A stretch of 64,000 nt of DNA from Tachypleus tridentatus (GCF_004210375.1 NC_134835.1:71764447-71828446), one strand, 5' to 3'; shown: positions 1-12,968, numbered from the stretch's first letter. Notes: a model not told the origin generated them from the sequence alone. Made by a program: numbers and translations.

Positions 1-228
1 GGTTGTTAAGTCACTCGGCTCGTAATCTAAGAGTCTCGAGTTCGAATCCCCGTTACATCGAAAATTCTCGTTCTTTCAGCCGTGAGGTCGTTATAATGTG
101 ATGTTCAATCTCCTTCTTCCTCGGTAAAAGAGTAGTCCAAAGTTGGGGGTGGGTGGTATTGATCTAGTTAAATTAGAGATGGCTAGCACAGATAGCGCTC
201 GTATAGTTTTGCGTGAAATTCAAACCAC
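1..228 (+). mobile_element. Thr-tRNA-headed SINE (family A), head cut by window edge
   Basis: It starts inside the tRNA-like head (CTCGTAATC in the anticodon loop) and runs through GTAAAAGAGTAG to the tail AGATAGCGCTCGTATAG. Confidence 0.9.
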
Positions 229-829
229 GTTAAATTAATCCAGATAATGTTTTTTTTATATATATATTTTCACACTTTACTCATAATTACAGAAAACTAA
301 TTGTACATTTACAATATTTGGTGATTTAATTGTAATTCATTTTCTACTTCTAGGTTACCATTTTTTGTTTTTGATCTAGAGTTAATATATTTGTCGTTTA
401 AATATAACACACAAGGTTATATACAGAGACAAACTTCTTGAGGGTATGGTGTAAACACGTAAATAAATAACAGGATTATCAACCTTACAATTGGACATTT
501 TTATCAGAGGGCTAAATTTTTCTGACAGTGTAATAAGCTTTTATATTTACAAATAACACAACATATATGGATTACCACGATTAAGTTATCTTTCATACAA
601 GTTAGTGTATAATCCTTGTTATTCTTCTGTTGTTTACGATACTTAGTAAAGTTCACTGTAGTAACAGGAATAAGTCATATCACACGGTTCTCATTAAGTT
701 ACAGTTATACAAGTTTCTATATTAAAGAATAAAAAGTGACTAACAGAGAATGGGACACTTTTACATTAGGTTTGTGATTGTTAGTGTTTTTGGACGGTAT
801 ATTGGTGTATATATTGAAACTACAGCATT

Positions 830-901
830 ATGTCTGCTGGTGAAAAGAAAAAGTTAAGGCTTGAGCGCTTGACGACATCCTCGAGCTCTCGGGCTAAGTA
901 A
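830..901 (+). CDS. Small open frame or possible first exon, uncertain
   Basis: The ATG at 830 opens MSAGEKKKLRLERLTTSSSS followed by RAK and a stop. The stop overlaps GTAAAA, which could be a splice donor. The stretch is more GC-rich than its surroundings. No family recognised and no following exon found. Confidence 0.15.
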   Translation: MSAGEKKKLRLERLTTSSSSRAK

Positions 902-1852
902 AAGTAGCAGACAAATACCGAGATAATCAGCGTTCCCTCTCGTGCAGACCAACAAAAACGTATACTAAATCTAAACATGTGACGACTTTTTTATATGCGA
1001 CGTATAAGTATATTATTGATGGAGGGCGAATATCCAGCGGTCTAGTTCGAAAGTCGATTGGAAATGTCTCATCTAAAGTTAACAACTATTGTAATGTTTT
1101 AACAGATTCTTTGATACATTTCCAGCCGGCTGAAGATGTATCATCAGAAACTATATATATCACTGTATTCTAAAGACGGCTGGTATGGGTATTAAATGTT
1201 GTAACATTAATCATGACAAATACTTTGATAGATTTTCAGCAGACGCTACGAACCATTAGGTCTTCTATCGGCATTAGTGTTAAGAGTTTTATGACGATTT
1301 AATTAATAAATTAGTGATTAATTATGGACATGATGGGACATACGCTGTATGAATCATAGCTATCTGGAAACACGTTTCCAATACTTTGTGTTACTATTAC
1401 GTAATTATCCATCCTGGCAGCCCTGCAGCGCGTCGCCTGGTGGAAATGTTTGGAATTACGATATTCATCTTTCCCCTTAACCCCGCTGTGGCGGCGTCCT
1501 TTGGATGCTGAAGGGTGAACATTAGCGTTTATGTATATATATAGGTGACTAGCGACCCAAAGTTCACTCATATAATTATCTGAATAAAATATATCTTTTT
1601 AAATTGAACAAATAGGACATTCATCAAAATGGTTTGTTCGAATACTTAAAAAAATGTTTCCATAAAAGTAATACCTTCGTAACCCATGCTTCTATCTATT
1701 TTTATTAATTATTTAATACACATATATTCATATATCTCGAACAAAGGAACTTTCTAAGAAGAGACACCAAAGGGTTACGAGTGCTTTAACTCTTGTTCAT
1801 TCATTACATGTTGGTCAATACTCGCATTCGTAGGTTGGGTGGAAATGTCGCA

Positions 1853-1965
1853 TCTAGATTTAAATACCTTAATAAATGATGTAGTATTAATAACTGATAT
1901 TGTGATATCACAACTAAACCTAAATACCTTAATAAGTGATGTAGCGTCAATAACTGAAAATATGT
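1853..1965. repeat. 60-base tandem duplication
   Basis: Two diverged units share AAATACCTTAATAA and TGATGTAG followed by AATAACTGA. Confidence 0.75.
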
Positions 1966-2696
1966 TTTGACCGATACTTTGACTGAAAAAAAACAAACCA
2001 GTATTGTTTTCGTTTCGTAGAACCTAACATACAAACCAGAAATTCTATTTTAGTATCTTTCAAGTTTCTTAAGGTAAAAAACAAAATATTCATATATTTT
2101 ATAAATCTATCATGTTTACAATCCAAACAAGTTATTCACTTAGTGTACAGTTATTGCTAGTGCCCGACATACAGTTAATGGTCAGACCATGTCAGTCAGC
2201 TTAGAATAAGTTTCAGAATGAATGCTCAGTTCAATTCTAATTTACAATATTTAATTAGGTTACATAAACGTGTAAAATGGATAAGATTTAATTGTACATT
2301 ATGTACTGTGTAGTAACCGAGTTAGTTGTTTCCAGGTAGTGTTAATAAATTTAGAGTTGGCAGTCATAATCATAAAATAATCAAGTGATTATTATTCGAC
2401 TATTCCAAAACAGTTATATTTCGTCACGTGGATTTTGAAACTGTTATCATAACATGAATTATCACTCATTTACACTTTATCAAATGTACAAAATTATCAG
2501 TTACAACTCAGAGTTCTGTGATTTTCTTACCTGAAACTCACTTCTCGTCATATCTTTAGTATATGTAATTAAAATCACGGTCATGAGTTATCACACAAAC
2601 ACAGGTTTACTATCTATTGTTACAGAGTAAACTTTGCAACTAAAACAAACTGTATGTTCAATGTACATTAACTGTGACAGTGGTTTTGTTTGAAAA

Positions 2697-2906
2697 CGAT
2701 TGTTTGTTTGTTTGCTTTTGAAATTCGCACAAAGCTACTCGAGAGCTATCTGTGCTAGCTGTCCCTAATTTAGCAGTGTAAGACTAGAGGGAAAGCAGCT
2801 AGTCATCACCACCCCCTGCCAACTCTTGGGCTACCCTTTTACCAACGAATAGTGGGATTGATCGTCACATTATAATGCCTCTACGGCTGAAAGGGCGAAC
2901 ATGTTT
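2697..2906 (-). mobile_element. Family A SINE, head missing
   Basis: The body and tail are present, with the tail at the left (TTTGTTTGTTTGCTTTTG). It stops before the tRNA-like head, so it is truncated at its 5' end. Confidence 0.9.
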
Positions 2907-3073
2907 ATAAACGTTAAAGCGAGTTTGTAGAAATTTCAATTGGCAACTATGTGAAACATATTTCGTTGATTCTAACACTCAAAAAAATTCTACAAATTTA
3001 AATAATAGGTTAGAATTTAATTTTTCAAGAAATATTTAACACTATATGTTACATGCATTTCTAAATATATATA

Positions 3074-3246
3074 GGGCCGGTATGGTCAAGTGGTTAGGGG
3101 TGCTCGACTCGTAATATGAGAGTGACGGGTTCGAGTCCCAGTTACACCAAACATGCTCGCCCATTCAGCTGCAGAGTCGATATATTTTTGATGAAAGAGT
3201 AGCCCAAGAGTTAGGTGGTAATGATTAGGTGCCTAGGTGTCTTACT
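3074..3246 (+). mobile_element. Family A SINE, left half of an inverted pair
   Basis: The head GGCCGGTATGGTCAAGTGGT and a box-B-like GGGTTCGAGTCCC are seen. The copy breaks off in its body where the next, inverted copy begins. Confidence 0.88.
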
Positions 3247-3460
3247 TGAGCTAATTTAGCAGTGTAGAGGGAAGGCAGCTAGTCATCACCACACACCGCC
3301 AACTCTTGGGCTACTCTTTTACCACGAATAGTGGGATTGACAGTTACATTATAACACCTCCACGGCTGAAAGGGCGAACATGTTTGGTGCGACCGGGATT
3401 CGAACCCGCGACCTTCAGATTACGAGTCAAACGCTTCAACCCACCTGGCCATGCCGGGCC
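3247..3460 (-). mobile_element. Family A SINE, right half of an inverted pair
   Basis: It abuts the previous copy tail to tail and ends with the complement of GGCCCGGCATGGCCAGGTGG. Confidence 0.9.
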
Positions 3461-6186
3461 ACTAACAGGATACAGATACACTATAAAAATGATGTGCTTT
3501 AAGATTCACTTATGTTGGTAATATTTCTTGTCGAGATTTTAAGAGTTTGGTATTTTTTGCAGAAAATGAAAATAACGATGAATAGAAAAACATGTTTAGT
3601 GCAATTGTATTTAAGTAGTTACACGTACAAATAAAATCAAGTACTGTTATTAGTGAATAGGTCGTAGATAAATATGGTTCAAATCTCATAAGTATCAAAT
3701 ATAATATTGAATAGCACAGAAACTCTCCTTCTAGTTCATATTTTACTTGTTGTAGATTTCCAACTAAGAACATGATTTCCTCAACACCATAATGATTAAA
3801 CACATATTACTGACACTAGTTATTATATGTGCTCTGTCTTTTTAAAGCCCAAAAACAGCCCAAAGCTAACATCTAATTTTTTGTAAGATGGATATTAATT
3901 GTTTTCAACATGTATTCAAATCCCATACGTTTCTCTTGGAAATAATCCTGAATAAAACCGGAAACACCAGCTGTAAAAGTTCCATTACGAACTGTTAATG
4001 CGAAAAGCAGCAGCTGTAGTTAATTCGAAAGTTCACACCAACAATATCCTCAATGACAATGGTTAAGATTTTCTGCCTACTCTTGTATATTTCATTTTCA
4101 ATCACGTGCTTATTACATATATTAAAACATTTCTACTAATATCTGTATATGTTTGAAGAAAATATCTTGTCAACAAATTGACAAATATTTACACGAAATA
4201 AACCACATTACTATTAAGAATACAATAAGTCTAACAGGAATATGTATTGTGTATCAAACAAAACGTTAAGCATTCCAGTGTTTAAACAACACCAACTGAA
4301 TAATTTAAAAAATGTTATTCTCAACACAGACTGAGAGATAATAAAACATCTACAACTTTGCTCTGATTAAGCCTAACATAAGGAATGGAATTTGCTATTG
4401 AAGTGTACTTACAAAAATATATATTGTACAATACTGTAAGCATTTAAATCTCAACGTCCGTTAAATGGGATTTACCAATCGTTAAACTGTTTAATGTAAC
4501 TTTAGTGTTACTTATCCACTTTGTTCATATCGTTATGTATGGGTTATTATTTCATCTCTGTTGTAGTATTTCTATGTGCCACAAAATAATCAGGAGTCTG
4601 TTTAAACTTTAGGAATATATTTTCACTAGCCTCCCAGCGATATGTCTTTGGACTCTCCCCCCCTACAAACCGGGTTTCGATCCCCGTGGTGGGCAGAGCA
4701 CAAATTATGCATTGTGCGGCTTTGTGCTTAATTAATAACAACAACTATTTTCATTAAAATTTGAATACACGCTTGACACTTCATAGTTTAATATGATCAC
4801 TTATTACTAAGTTCTAATATAAACAGTCTTAAAATGGTATTGGATTTCTTCAAGTAAGGAAGGGTATTTGTGTATAATGAAAGTATTGTTATCAGCTGTA
4901 ACAGTTGATATAAAATTTATAATTTGTCCACTCTTTACAAACAATGACAGCAAGGTGACACCAACATCCGTTTCTGAAATAAACCGATTCACTATTGTGC
5001 TTATATAGCTTCTAGAAAACAATCAAGCAACCGTTTAATAAACCATTTGCTCTTTTTTTAAGTATTAATATGTTGTGTACATACTTATGAAGAACTATAT
5101 TTGTCACAAACTTTTCAGAAGTTTTCACAAGTCTTACATAAAATACTCGTTATTTGCAATTTTCCAATCGTTTTCATATTTTTTTACTGTTTAACATGGA
5201 ACATGTTACCAAGAGGTAACCGCAATGACACGTTTTCGTAAATGTTTTACTTTAGCACGTAAACAAAATAAAACACTGTAATTCAAGTGTAGAAACAGCG
5301 TTTCGCTATCGTCTAAATCCTGTGTAGTGGATTATGTGTATTATGAACTGTCATTCTTTGTTTCTCTGTGCTTATAATACAGCGTGTACAAATATAGGTT
5401 CGTATCAAGAAATCAATAGTTCATGAATAATCAAGTATTTGCAACATTGAGGATAGTATTAAAGATTTCTGTTATGTACAATGTTAACAATAACATGTAT
5501 GAAAACTGCCATTTTAAATACAGTATTAATAACTAGAACGATAGATTGCCGAAAATTGAAAATATTCGAATTTGTAAAACTCGGTTAAAAACAAAACTAC
5601 ATAAATATATAAATTTACGTTAATCTGTACTTTTTCCAGTTGCTTTATAACTTTAGCCTGACACCATTAGATAGATATAAACACCACAAAAGTCTCAGTG
5701 GGTGTTCAGTATTACGTGAGTCGCTGCATAGAAACACAATACATTGTTAGCTCTACCCTAAGAGTGGTAATTTTACCATTATTATTGAGCTTGTAAACTG
5801 CATGTTTAATTCCCTACAATTTGTAAATAAAACACTGTATAAGCTCATTATTAGTATCATATGTGCTAAGTACGCAAAACATTACGTGTGAGTTCAAATA
5901 ATGACGCATGTGTTGTTCATATATTGGTAATACATGTAAATACAGAAAAATAGGCAGATAAACATGTTTCACTGTAATAAAAATTGTTTATATTCACATC
6001 AGTAGACGACATTGAGGTATGCTTAAAACTTCAGGGCAATTTTTATACATTTTATAGGTGATATATTGGTAGACGAAAAGCCATTAAAATAGAATAAATT
6101 ATGGAACTCGACATAAAAGAAAAGCCTTCCCCCATTACAACGAATTAGAACTTACAGCTACGAGAAAAAAAATTATGATAAGTGAT
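3461..6186. other. No gene seen
   Basis: AT-rich sequence with only one family B SINE at 4628. Short open frames here have no recognisable product. Confidence 0.6.
4628..4745 (+). mobile_element. Val-tRNA-headed SINE (family B)
   Basis: ACCGGGTTTCGATCCCCGTGG followed by GGGCAGAGCACAAATTATG and TTTGTGCTTAATTAATAACAA. Family B has a different head from family A. Confidence 0.8.
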
Positions 6187-6400
6187 GGATGATTTCATGA
6201 ATTATCCTGTCCTATCTTATCTGATGTTATTTGTTTGAGGAATACGCTGGCGTATGCTTTGTCCAAATAAAGATGTTCTATATAGTTTAGGCTAGGACAC
6301 CTTGAACAATCTATGCTATTTATGGTTTCTTCTTGGTCAAGGTACTTTATTATAAACTTCTTCGAATGGCACAATCGATGTCCTACATTAGTACAAAGTA
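6187..6400 (-). pseudogene. Tc1/mariner transposase fragment
   Basis: On the minus strand, KYLDQEETINSIDCSRCPSL followed by NYIEHL matches the region before and around the third catalytic acid of Tc1-like transposases (typical SPDLNPIEHLW). A shifted frame then gives ARQRIPQ, also typical. The catalytic motif is altered and the frame is broken. The rest of the element, probably toward 7000, is not recognisable. Confidence 0.72.
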
Positions 6401-7787
6401 TGATCTGCTTGCTAATTAAAAAACACAAAAGAAGATTTATACATTTATTCAGTCTAACATAGAAACATCTCGCTAGTCTCTGCTCTTCAGGCACAAACTC
6501 GTGGATAACTCGAAAAAGTACAAAGTTATGTTTCATTTTTTATGCCGATTATGATAATCTTGACAAAAGTGCAGATGGGATGTGGATTAGTTGAAGAGCT
6601 CTTGAAGATCCAAAGCCGACTTCAAAAAGTATTTTATTTATCGACTAATCATTGAAAGCCACTCTGGAATTCACATTAATTTCACTAACAGTAAACTGAT
6701 GGTAAAAACCCTGAATGGTTATGTTTTACAGATAGAAGTTAGTAAACAGTATGGTTAACTTTCAATATCTTATTTAGGTTGTCTAGATTATTCTTTTATG
6801 ATAACGTGATAACCTTCCCATTGCGGATCTGAATACACCGAAACCAACAGCCTTTTCTCTCTGTTTTTCTAGTTATCAACGTTTACATAATCTGCCAAGG
6901 ATTATGTTTTATATCCACTGGTGCTCTTAGAACTATTTGTCTCCCTCTCTAATGGTGCTCATGTGATATCCTGTTGTCCTAACACTACCCTTTGTATTGA
7001 AGTTGATTGAAGGCCAAAAGGCCCATCAAAGTTGCATCAATATGTTTAAATGTGGCCAAATGAGGTTGTTGTAATTTCAGTTTCTACGGTCATCTTTTAT
7101 GTCAAAAGTACAGTTGATTCAAGGTATGAGTGGAAATTTGTTATTTTTTGGTTTGTAAACCCTGATGAATTTGAAATACTTGTTTTGTTATAATATTAAT
7201 AATACAAAGGGATATTCGAAGTTTCATCACGTCGATTTTATTGTCCTTAAGATTTTCGTTCATAATTATATCCTTCGTGTTGATAATAAGAGTGTTGCAT
7301 CAGATAAATTGATTAAAAAATTGTTGTTCTACTGCTCCACTATGCAAATTTTTCAATTTTCATGAAGAACGTTAAAGAAGTCCCTTTCAAAAGCTTGTTT
7401 CCTTTGGTTTTACATAATGTAACAATATCATTATATGATCATTTAATTTCGGAAATAGCTTTTGATGTTCTCTTCCATCAGCAAATGGCGAGATTGTATT
7501 GCTTAATGGTTGAGAGTTCATACTGAACAACATCATTCTAAAGGTGGTAAACATTCATAATAGTAAAAAAAGCATGCAATTGCGACAACAACAGAAGAAA
7601 CTCATTAATCCGAACGTTTTCTTTCTAAATTGGGTTAGAATCAGTTCTACCACAAAAGGTTAATTCTAGTGTACATCAAGGAATTAAGAGATCTTAATAA
7701 AATGATTATTTGAATATGTATGCGTTTCACGCATCTATTTTACCGAAACTGAGGATTTAATTGAAATATTTGGTATTTTCAGATCAA

Positions 7788-8034
7788 TTTGTTTTTGTTT
7801 GTTTGAATTTTGCGCAAAGTTACACGAGGGCTATCTGCGCTAGCCGTCCCTAATTTAGCAGTATAAGACTAAAGGGAAGACAGCTAGTTATAACCGCCCA
7901 CCACCAACTCTTGGGCAACTCTTTTACCAAAGAATAGTGGGATTGACCGTCACATTATAACGCCCTCACGGCTGAAAGGGGGAACATGTTTGGTGTGACG
8001 GGGATTCGAACCCGCGACCCTCAGATTACGAGTC
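7788..8034 (-). mobile_element. Family A SINE with 12-base target duplication
   Basis: TTTTCAGATCAA flanks it perfectly at 7776-7787 and 8035-8046. The 5' end stops within the anticodon arm, so this is a 5'-truncated insertion. Confidence 0.93.
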
Positions 8035-8046
8035 TTTTCAGATCAA

Positions 8047-9034
8047 ACTTATTTCTCAACAAACTTTCTGATAGAAATATTTGCGAATTACTGTAGATTC
8101 GGGACGAGCTTCACGAATGAGTTTTTGGAGATAATGTGGAAATAGTGTAGGAATGAACTTATAAGACTCTTTACATGAAATGAACGAATTATTTTTTCGC
8201 TACGACACGAAAATACTGAAAGTTAAGCGTGTAGCTACGTACAACGACAAACAGTCCTCCCTTCGAATTATACTGTTGTTTGTCTTGAAGTTATTCTCGC
8301 AACATGAGTTACATCAATACTGAACGAACTTCAATAGAGTCTTTCTTTTGCGAAACATGGAGAAAAAAGTCTTGTACAAATAAAGCGCCTGAAGTTCAAA
8401 CATAAAATCCAGCAGATAGCGTCACCTCGAGACTTTTGTTCCCTAACAGTATTGACCAGCTAAAAGGTTCAGCTGACGTTAAAGTTTGACTAGCAAAGGA
8501 AATTTTAAAGTCCTTTTAACTCATAATGAAAAACACACTGAGATATCCTGACGAAGAGAAAACGTCATGTAACAAAAAAACAAAGAACTAAGGTGACTAA
8601 AACAAGACAATATTAGACACCTTTGACCACGTGATGCTACCATGACAGTGCAAAAACTAAATAATTTTACAAAATTGTACCATTACAGGTGGTATAAGAA
8701 CATAGTATACCTGTATTCTGTAGTGGAAATAGAGCTAGCATTATTTTGATAAAGGGTATTTCTGAACATGAAAATCACTAAAAAGGTGTCTTCAGTCTTC
8801 ATAATGAAAGAGGGTTAGAAAGATGTAATAATAGAGAACATGAAGCTTGGGCACTCCACATCTAGAAGTGTCTTTGTACCAATAAAAGAGAATATACATT
8901 GAAACTTACGATCAATATGAAAACGAAAATACAGATGAAAGGTAATTGATGAAGAAATATATAAGTTATCCTATATCAACTCACTTTATGTGTTTGTTCG
9001 TCTGTAAATGTTTCCCAAAGTTTTGGAGCTAGAA
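8047..9034. other. No gene seen
   Basis: No repeat or coding signal recognised. Confidence 0.55.
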
Positions 9035-9152
9035 AAACTAAATTTGGCATGTAGACTTAGGGTGATCACAGAGGGGGGGGATAAGGTCGTTAAAACCAAA
9101 TTTGGCATGTTGACTTAGGATAATTACGGACGAGGGGATAAGGTCGTTATCA
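9035..9152. repeat. 60-base tandem duplication
   Basis: Two units share AAATTTGGCATGT, GACTTAGG and GGGGATAAGGTCGTTA. The first includes a run of eight G. Confidence 0.8.
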
Positions 9153-9171
9153 TCCTTACTGAGGAATAAAA

Positions 9172-9278
9172 CGTGCCCAGAAGGCTGAAAGGGCGATCAT
9201 GTTTGGTGCGACAAGGACTTAAACCCGTAACCCTCATATTACGAGCCGACTGTCCTAACCATCTGGCCATGCCAGGCT
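9172..9278 (-). mobile_element. Family A SINE, head fragment
   Basis: Only the tRNA-like head and the adjoining GGGCGATCATG segment remain. Confidence 0.85.
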
Positions 9279-9812
9279 TAAACATAAATATTTATACATT
9301 ACGTATCCTTTTTATAACAATGTTAACAGTATAGCGTAGGGGTCAATGTGTTTCACTCGCTATATGTAGATCGTAGGACTGAAACTACTACAAAACATAC
9401 TTGCTTTCTCAATCGTATTAGCGTTATAATGTGATGGTCAATACCACTATCAGAGCTCGCTAATAGAGTAGAGAAAGTTTATTATTTTAAAGATATATTA
9501 AGTTGCCATGATATCAGAATTCCATTTTTTTATATATTTTACTTGAGTTGACATTTTATCAAACTAGAACCTTGAAACAACATAATTTCCATTCCTGAAG
9601 ACAGAGGGTCAAGCATATTTTCGTCAGATGTCACTTACCCTAATTTACTATTTAATTACCAGCTAACAGATACTACAGTTACTAGCGTATGATACATATG
9701 TATGTAGATAATTGAAAATCTTATAGTAAAATGCTTTATATAGCATAGTTATCTTACATGAAGTTGGTGTCTCTTTGACATACAACTGACATTTAAAAGA
9801 GAACAAAAATGT

Positions 9813-10083
9813 AGGGCCTGGTATAGCCAGGTGGGTTAAGGCGTTAGGCTCGTAATCTGAGGGTCGCGGGTTCGAATCTTCGTCACACCAAACATGCTCG
9901 CCCTTTCAGCCGTGAGGGCGTTATAAAGTGACGGTCAATCCCACTATTCTTTGGTAAAAGAGTAGCCCAAGAGTTGGCGGTGGGTGGTGATGACTAGCTG
10001 CCTTTCCTCTAGTCATACACTGCAAAATTAGGGACGGCTAGCGCAGATAGCCTTGGAGTAGCCTTGCGCGAAATTCAAAAAAC
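9813..10083 (+). mobile_element. Family A SINE, full length
   Basis: One of the most complete copies: head, box-B-like GGGTTCGAATC, body, tail GCGCAGATAGCC and an AAAAC-rich end. Confidence 0.93.
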
Positions 10084-11070
10084 AAAACAAAACTTTGACA
10101 TATATTCCACTGTTGAAATCTTCAGCTAAAATAATTTGATGTTTTTTTGCCACTGTAAACACTAATTTCAATACCTTTTAATACAATTTCAGTCTACTAT
10201 ATATCCAGATGCTATAAACTATGTGATTAAAATGTTCAATGTTGCCTGTCCGTTTATATTTCCTTTTATCCTTAACAGGTAGGAAGAGAGATATAATACA
10301 TATCCTTTACGTGTCCTTACCATATCCTGATAATATGAATTTGCTATGAAGTTTTCTTGTTTTATTTAAACAGACGTCCATAACAGACATTCCACATTCG
10401 TTGGCACAATCTACACTGAAATTATAATATTTCCAAAATAACCTCACCTTTACGGCCAAAGTTCATAAGTCTTTTGCTTCTTATCGTAACATTGTTTAAT
10501 ATTCGAAGATTATAAGTTGGTTGACACGCTAACTGTCAACTAAAAACGACTGACAGAACGGATGATCAAACCTCTCACTGAACTTCTGGTTTCTTGGAAG
10601 TTAGGGAATGATCTCTGAAGACGCGTTAGTTTTTGTCAGATGATTTCAGTCACTAGAAATACCTCAATCTTATCATACAAAGTTACCAGCTAGTATTTTC
10701 TGTTAGTATTTATCTTGCACCACAGCGAACTAGTATTTACTGCTCCAAGTCACCCTACAATACAATAAAGCAGATATGCTGTTCGTCGTCAGCCTACGAT
10801 ATGAACAAACTAGAACTTGCTGTGCACAGATACCTTGCACCACAACGAAGAAAAAGTTTAGGTAATTAAAAAATCTCAAACTTACTCTACCTAATTGTTC
10901 ATTACGAGATCATGGTAAAAGATCCATAGTTTTACTTGATATGACATGACGTGTTATCACACGTTTTATTTTTTTACAAATACAAAATAAGAGAGCTGTT
11001 ATACGTTATTTTATGACCGTGTTTTACATATTATATCATAAATATTATAAAGTTCAATCCTCTTCCCACT
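10084..11070. other. No gene seen
   Basis: Featureless except for a loose duplication of ACTAGTATTT-type blocks near 10690-10740. Confidence 0.5.
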
Positions 11071-11500
11071 GTATTGAGACTTGTATCATACAACAACCTG
11101 TAACTTGATGTTTTGAGTATTGTATTATACAACAACCTGCCACTTAATGTTTTGAGTATTGCATTATACAACAACCTTACATTTATTGTTTTGAGTATTG
11201 TATTATACAATAACCTGTTACTTAATACTTTAAGTATTGTATTATACAACACCCTGCCACTTAATGTTTTGAGTATTGTATTATACAACAACCTGTCACT
11301 TAATGTTTTGAATATTTTATTATACATCGACATTCCACTTAATGTTTTGAGTATTGTATTATACAACACCCTCCCACTTAATATTTTGAGTATTGTATTA
11401 TACAACAACCTGCCTCTCAATGTTTTGAGTATTGTATTATACAACAATCTTACATTTATTGTTTTGAGTATTGTATTATACAATAACCTGTCACTTAGTT
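11071..11500. repeat. 39-base minisatellite
   Basis: About 11 units of the type TTTTGAGTATTGTATTATAC plus ACAACCTGCCACTTAATG. The period is a multiple of three and lacks stops in one frame of each strand, which creates long artificial open frames on both strands. Confidence 0.92.
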
Positions 11501-11702
11501 GAACACTTTTCAGATCATCAACTTTGAAGAAACGTTCCTCCAAGTATCCTTTGTTTTTTGTTTTTAGTATGTTATGTAGCATACAGTTTCAATGCCGTTT
11601 CCAAATTTAAAGTTTTCCCAATCAAATAATAATTGGTGAATATACCATTTCACAAACATATTGTCGGAAAGTCTTGCTGCAAAACACAGTTTCTTTACCT
11701 TG

Positions 11703-11830
11703 TTGGCCTAACAGTAGTACAGTAGTATATCTGCAGGCTTACAACGCGAGTAACCAGGTTTCGATACTTGTGGTACGCAAAGCTCAGATAGTCCTTTGTG
11801 TAGATTTATGTTTAATAATAAACATCAACA
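11703..11830 (+). mobile_element. Family B SINE
   Basis: GTAGTACAGTAGTATATCTG, GGCTTACAAC, GGTTTCGATACTTGTGG and a GTTTAATAATAAAC end. Confidence 0.78.
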
Positions 11831-11956
11831 TTAACCTATCTTATGATAAAAATAAAATATTGTGTGTGTGTGTATTTGTATCATTCACTCAAAATTTGCT
11901 CGCTCGATTACTGTATTTGTTTATATGGTAACTGGACACAGTACGATAGAGTATTG

Positions 11957-12015
11957 TTTGTTTGTTTTGAATTTCACACAAAGCTGTTCGAAAGCAATCT
12001 GCGTTAATCTTAGAT
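11957..12015 (-). mobile_element. Family A SINE, tail fragment
   Basis: Only the 3' tail (TTTGTTTGTTTTGAATTTC to AATCTGCG) is present, directly before another copy. Confidence 0.65.
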
Positions 12016-12039
12016 AATTGTGAAATAGCACACAAGTTT

Positions 12040-12297
12040 GGTTTGCTTTGAATTACGCTCAAGGCTGCACGAGGGATATCTTCGCTAGCCGTCCCTAATT
12101 GAGCAGTGTAAGATCGGAAGAAAAGCAGATTGTCATCACCACTTGCGTTATCCTTTTACAAACGAACAGTGGGATTGACCGTCCCACTGTGACGCCCCCA
12201 CGTCTGAAAGAGTGAGCATAAGTGATGTGATGAAGATTCGAATCTGCAGCCCTCAGGTTACGAGTCGAGTGTCTTAACCACCTGGCCATGCCGGGCC
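12040..12297 (-). mobile_element. Family A SINE
   Basis: Nearly full length and diverged, with a small internal deletion near 12145. It ends with the complement of the head (ACCTGGCCATGCCGGGCC). Confidence 0.9.
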
Positions 12298-12968
12298 TCA
12301 ATATTGTACAAGAGATATTTTGTTTTAGATTATTTTTTATCGAGAAGGACGATAAAAATGCTCTTAATATTGGACAAATTTTCACTTCTTATAGAATTTT
12401 GGCTTGGAATTCAAAAACACAAATATTGATCAGTTAAATAATTAAGAACGCTGAAGTAAAAATCAAAACACGTTACGTATTTTACTTGTGTATATAACAA
12501 TAAATTTGGTTATTACCTAGGAAACAGTAATATTAAATAATGTTACTTTCATAGAGTATTTCATGTATTTTTGTAAGCAGCCCGAAACTCAAACATTACT
12601 TTTCACAACTCTTACCCATAAGAAATGTTTCTACAAAAATTTGCAGCATGCAATTATAAATGTCTCTTTTCTTTTGTACAATGTACTACAATGAAGATAA
12701 ATATTTGCCTTCCAGCTTAACACAGGTTTCTTTAATATATACATGAGCTTTTCTAGAATATATAGACATTCATGATTTATGTTTCTTCTAGCTTTAAAAT
12801 GGTTTTACTTCTGGAGTGCTATTGATTAAAACGATTGTCACGCTACTCACTATTAAAGAAGCTACGAAGGGTGTTTATTTCGTAAGGCTAACAATGTACC
12901 ACTCTAAGATGTCTATTGACTTTCTCTGTTCTCTGAAATATCAATTCAGTCTACTAACTAATATTGTT

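Larger units (their letters stand above)
229..2696. other. No gene seen
   Basis: AT-rich sequence apart from a GC-rich patch at about 1398-1515, a 60-base duplication at 1853 and a small open frame at 830. Confidence 0.6.

Noticed and set aside
3074-3150. Functional tRNA-Thr gene
   Set aside because: The tRNA-like part is followed by the SINE body and recurs in many diverged copies, so it is a SINE head.
3306-3521. 71-codon + strand open frame with RPGFEPATFRL
   Set aside because: It is a translation of a SINE body and head in reverse, a common annotation artefact.
11031-11582. 183-codon open frame on the minus strand, the longest in the window
   Set aside because: It is produced by the 39-base minisatellite, whose period is a multiple of three, and a second open frame lies on the opposite strand.
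12095-12385. 96-codon minus-strand open frame
   Set aside because: It is read across a family A SINE; the peptide (MARWLRHSTRN type) recurs at 24424-24648 over another SINE copy.
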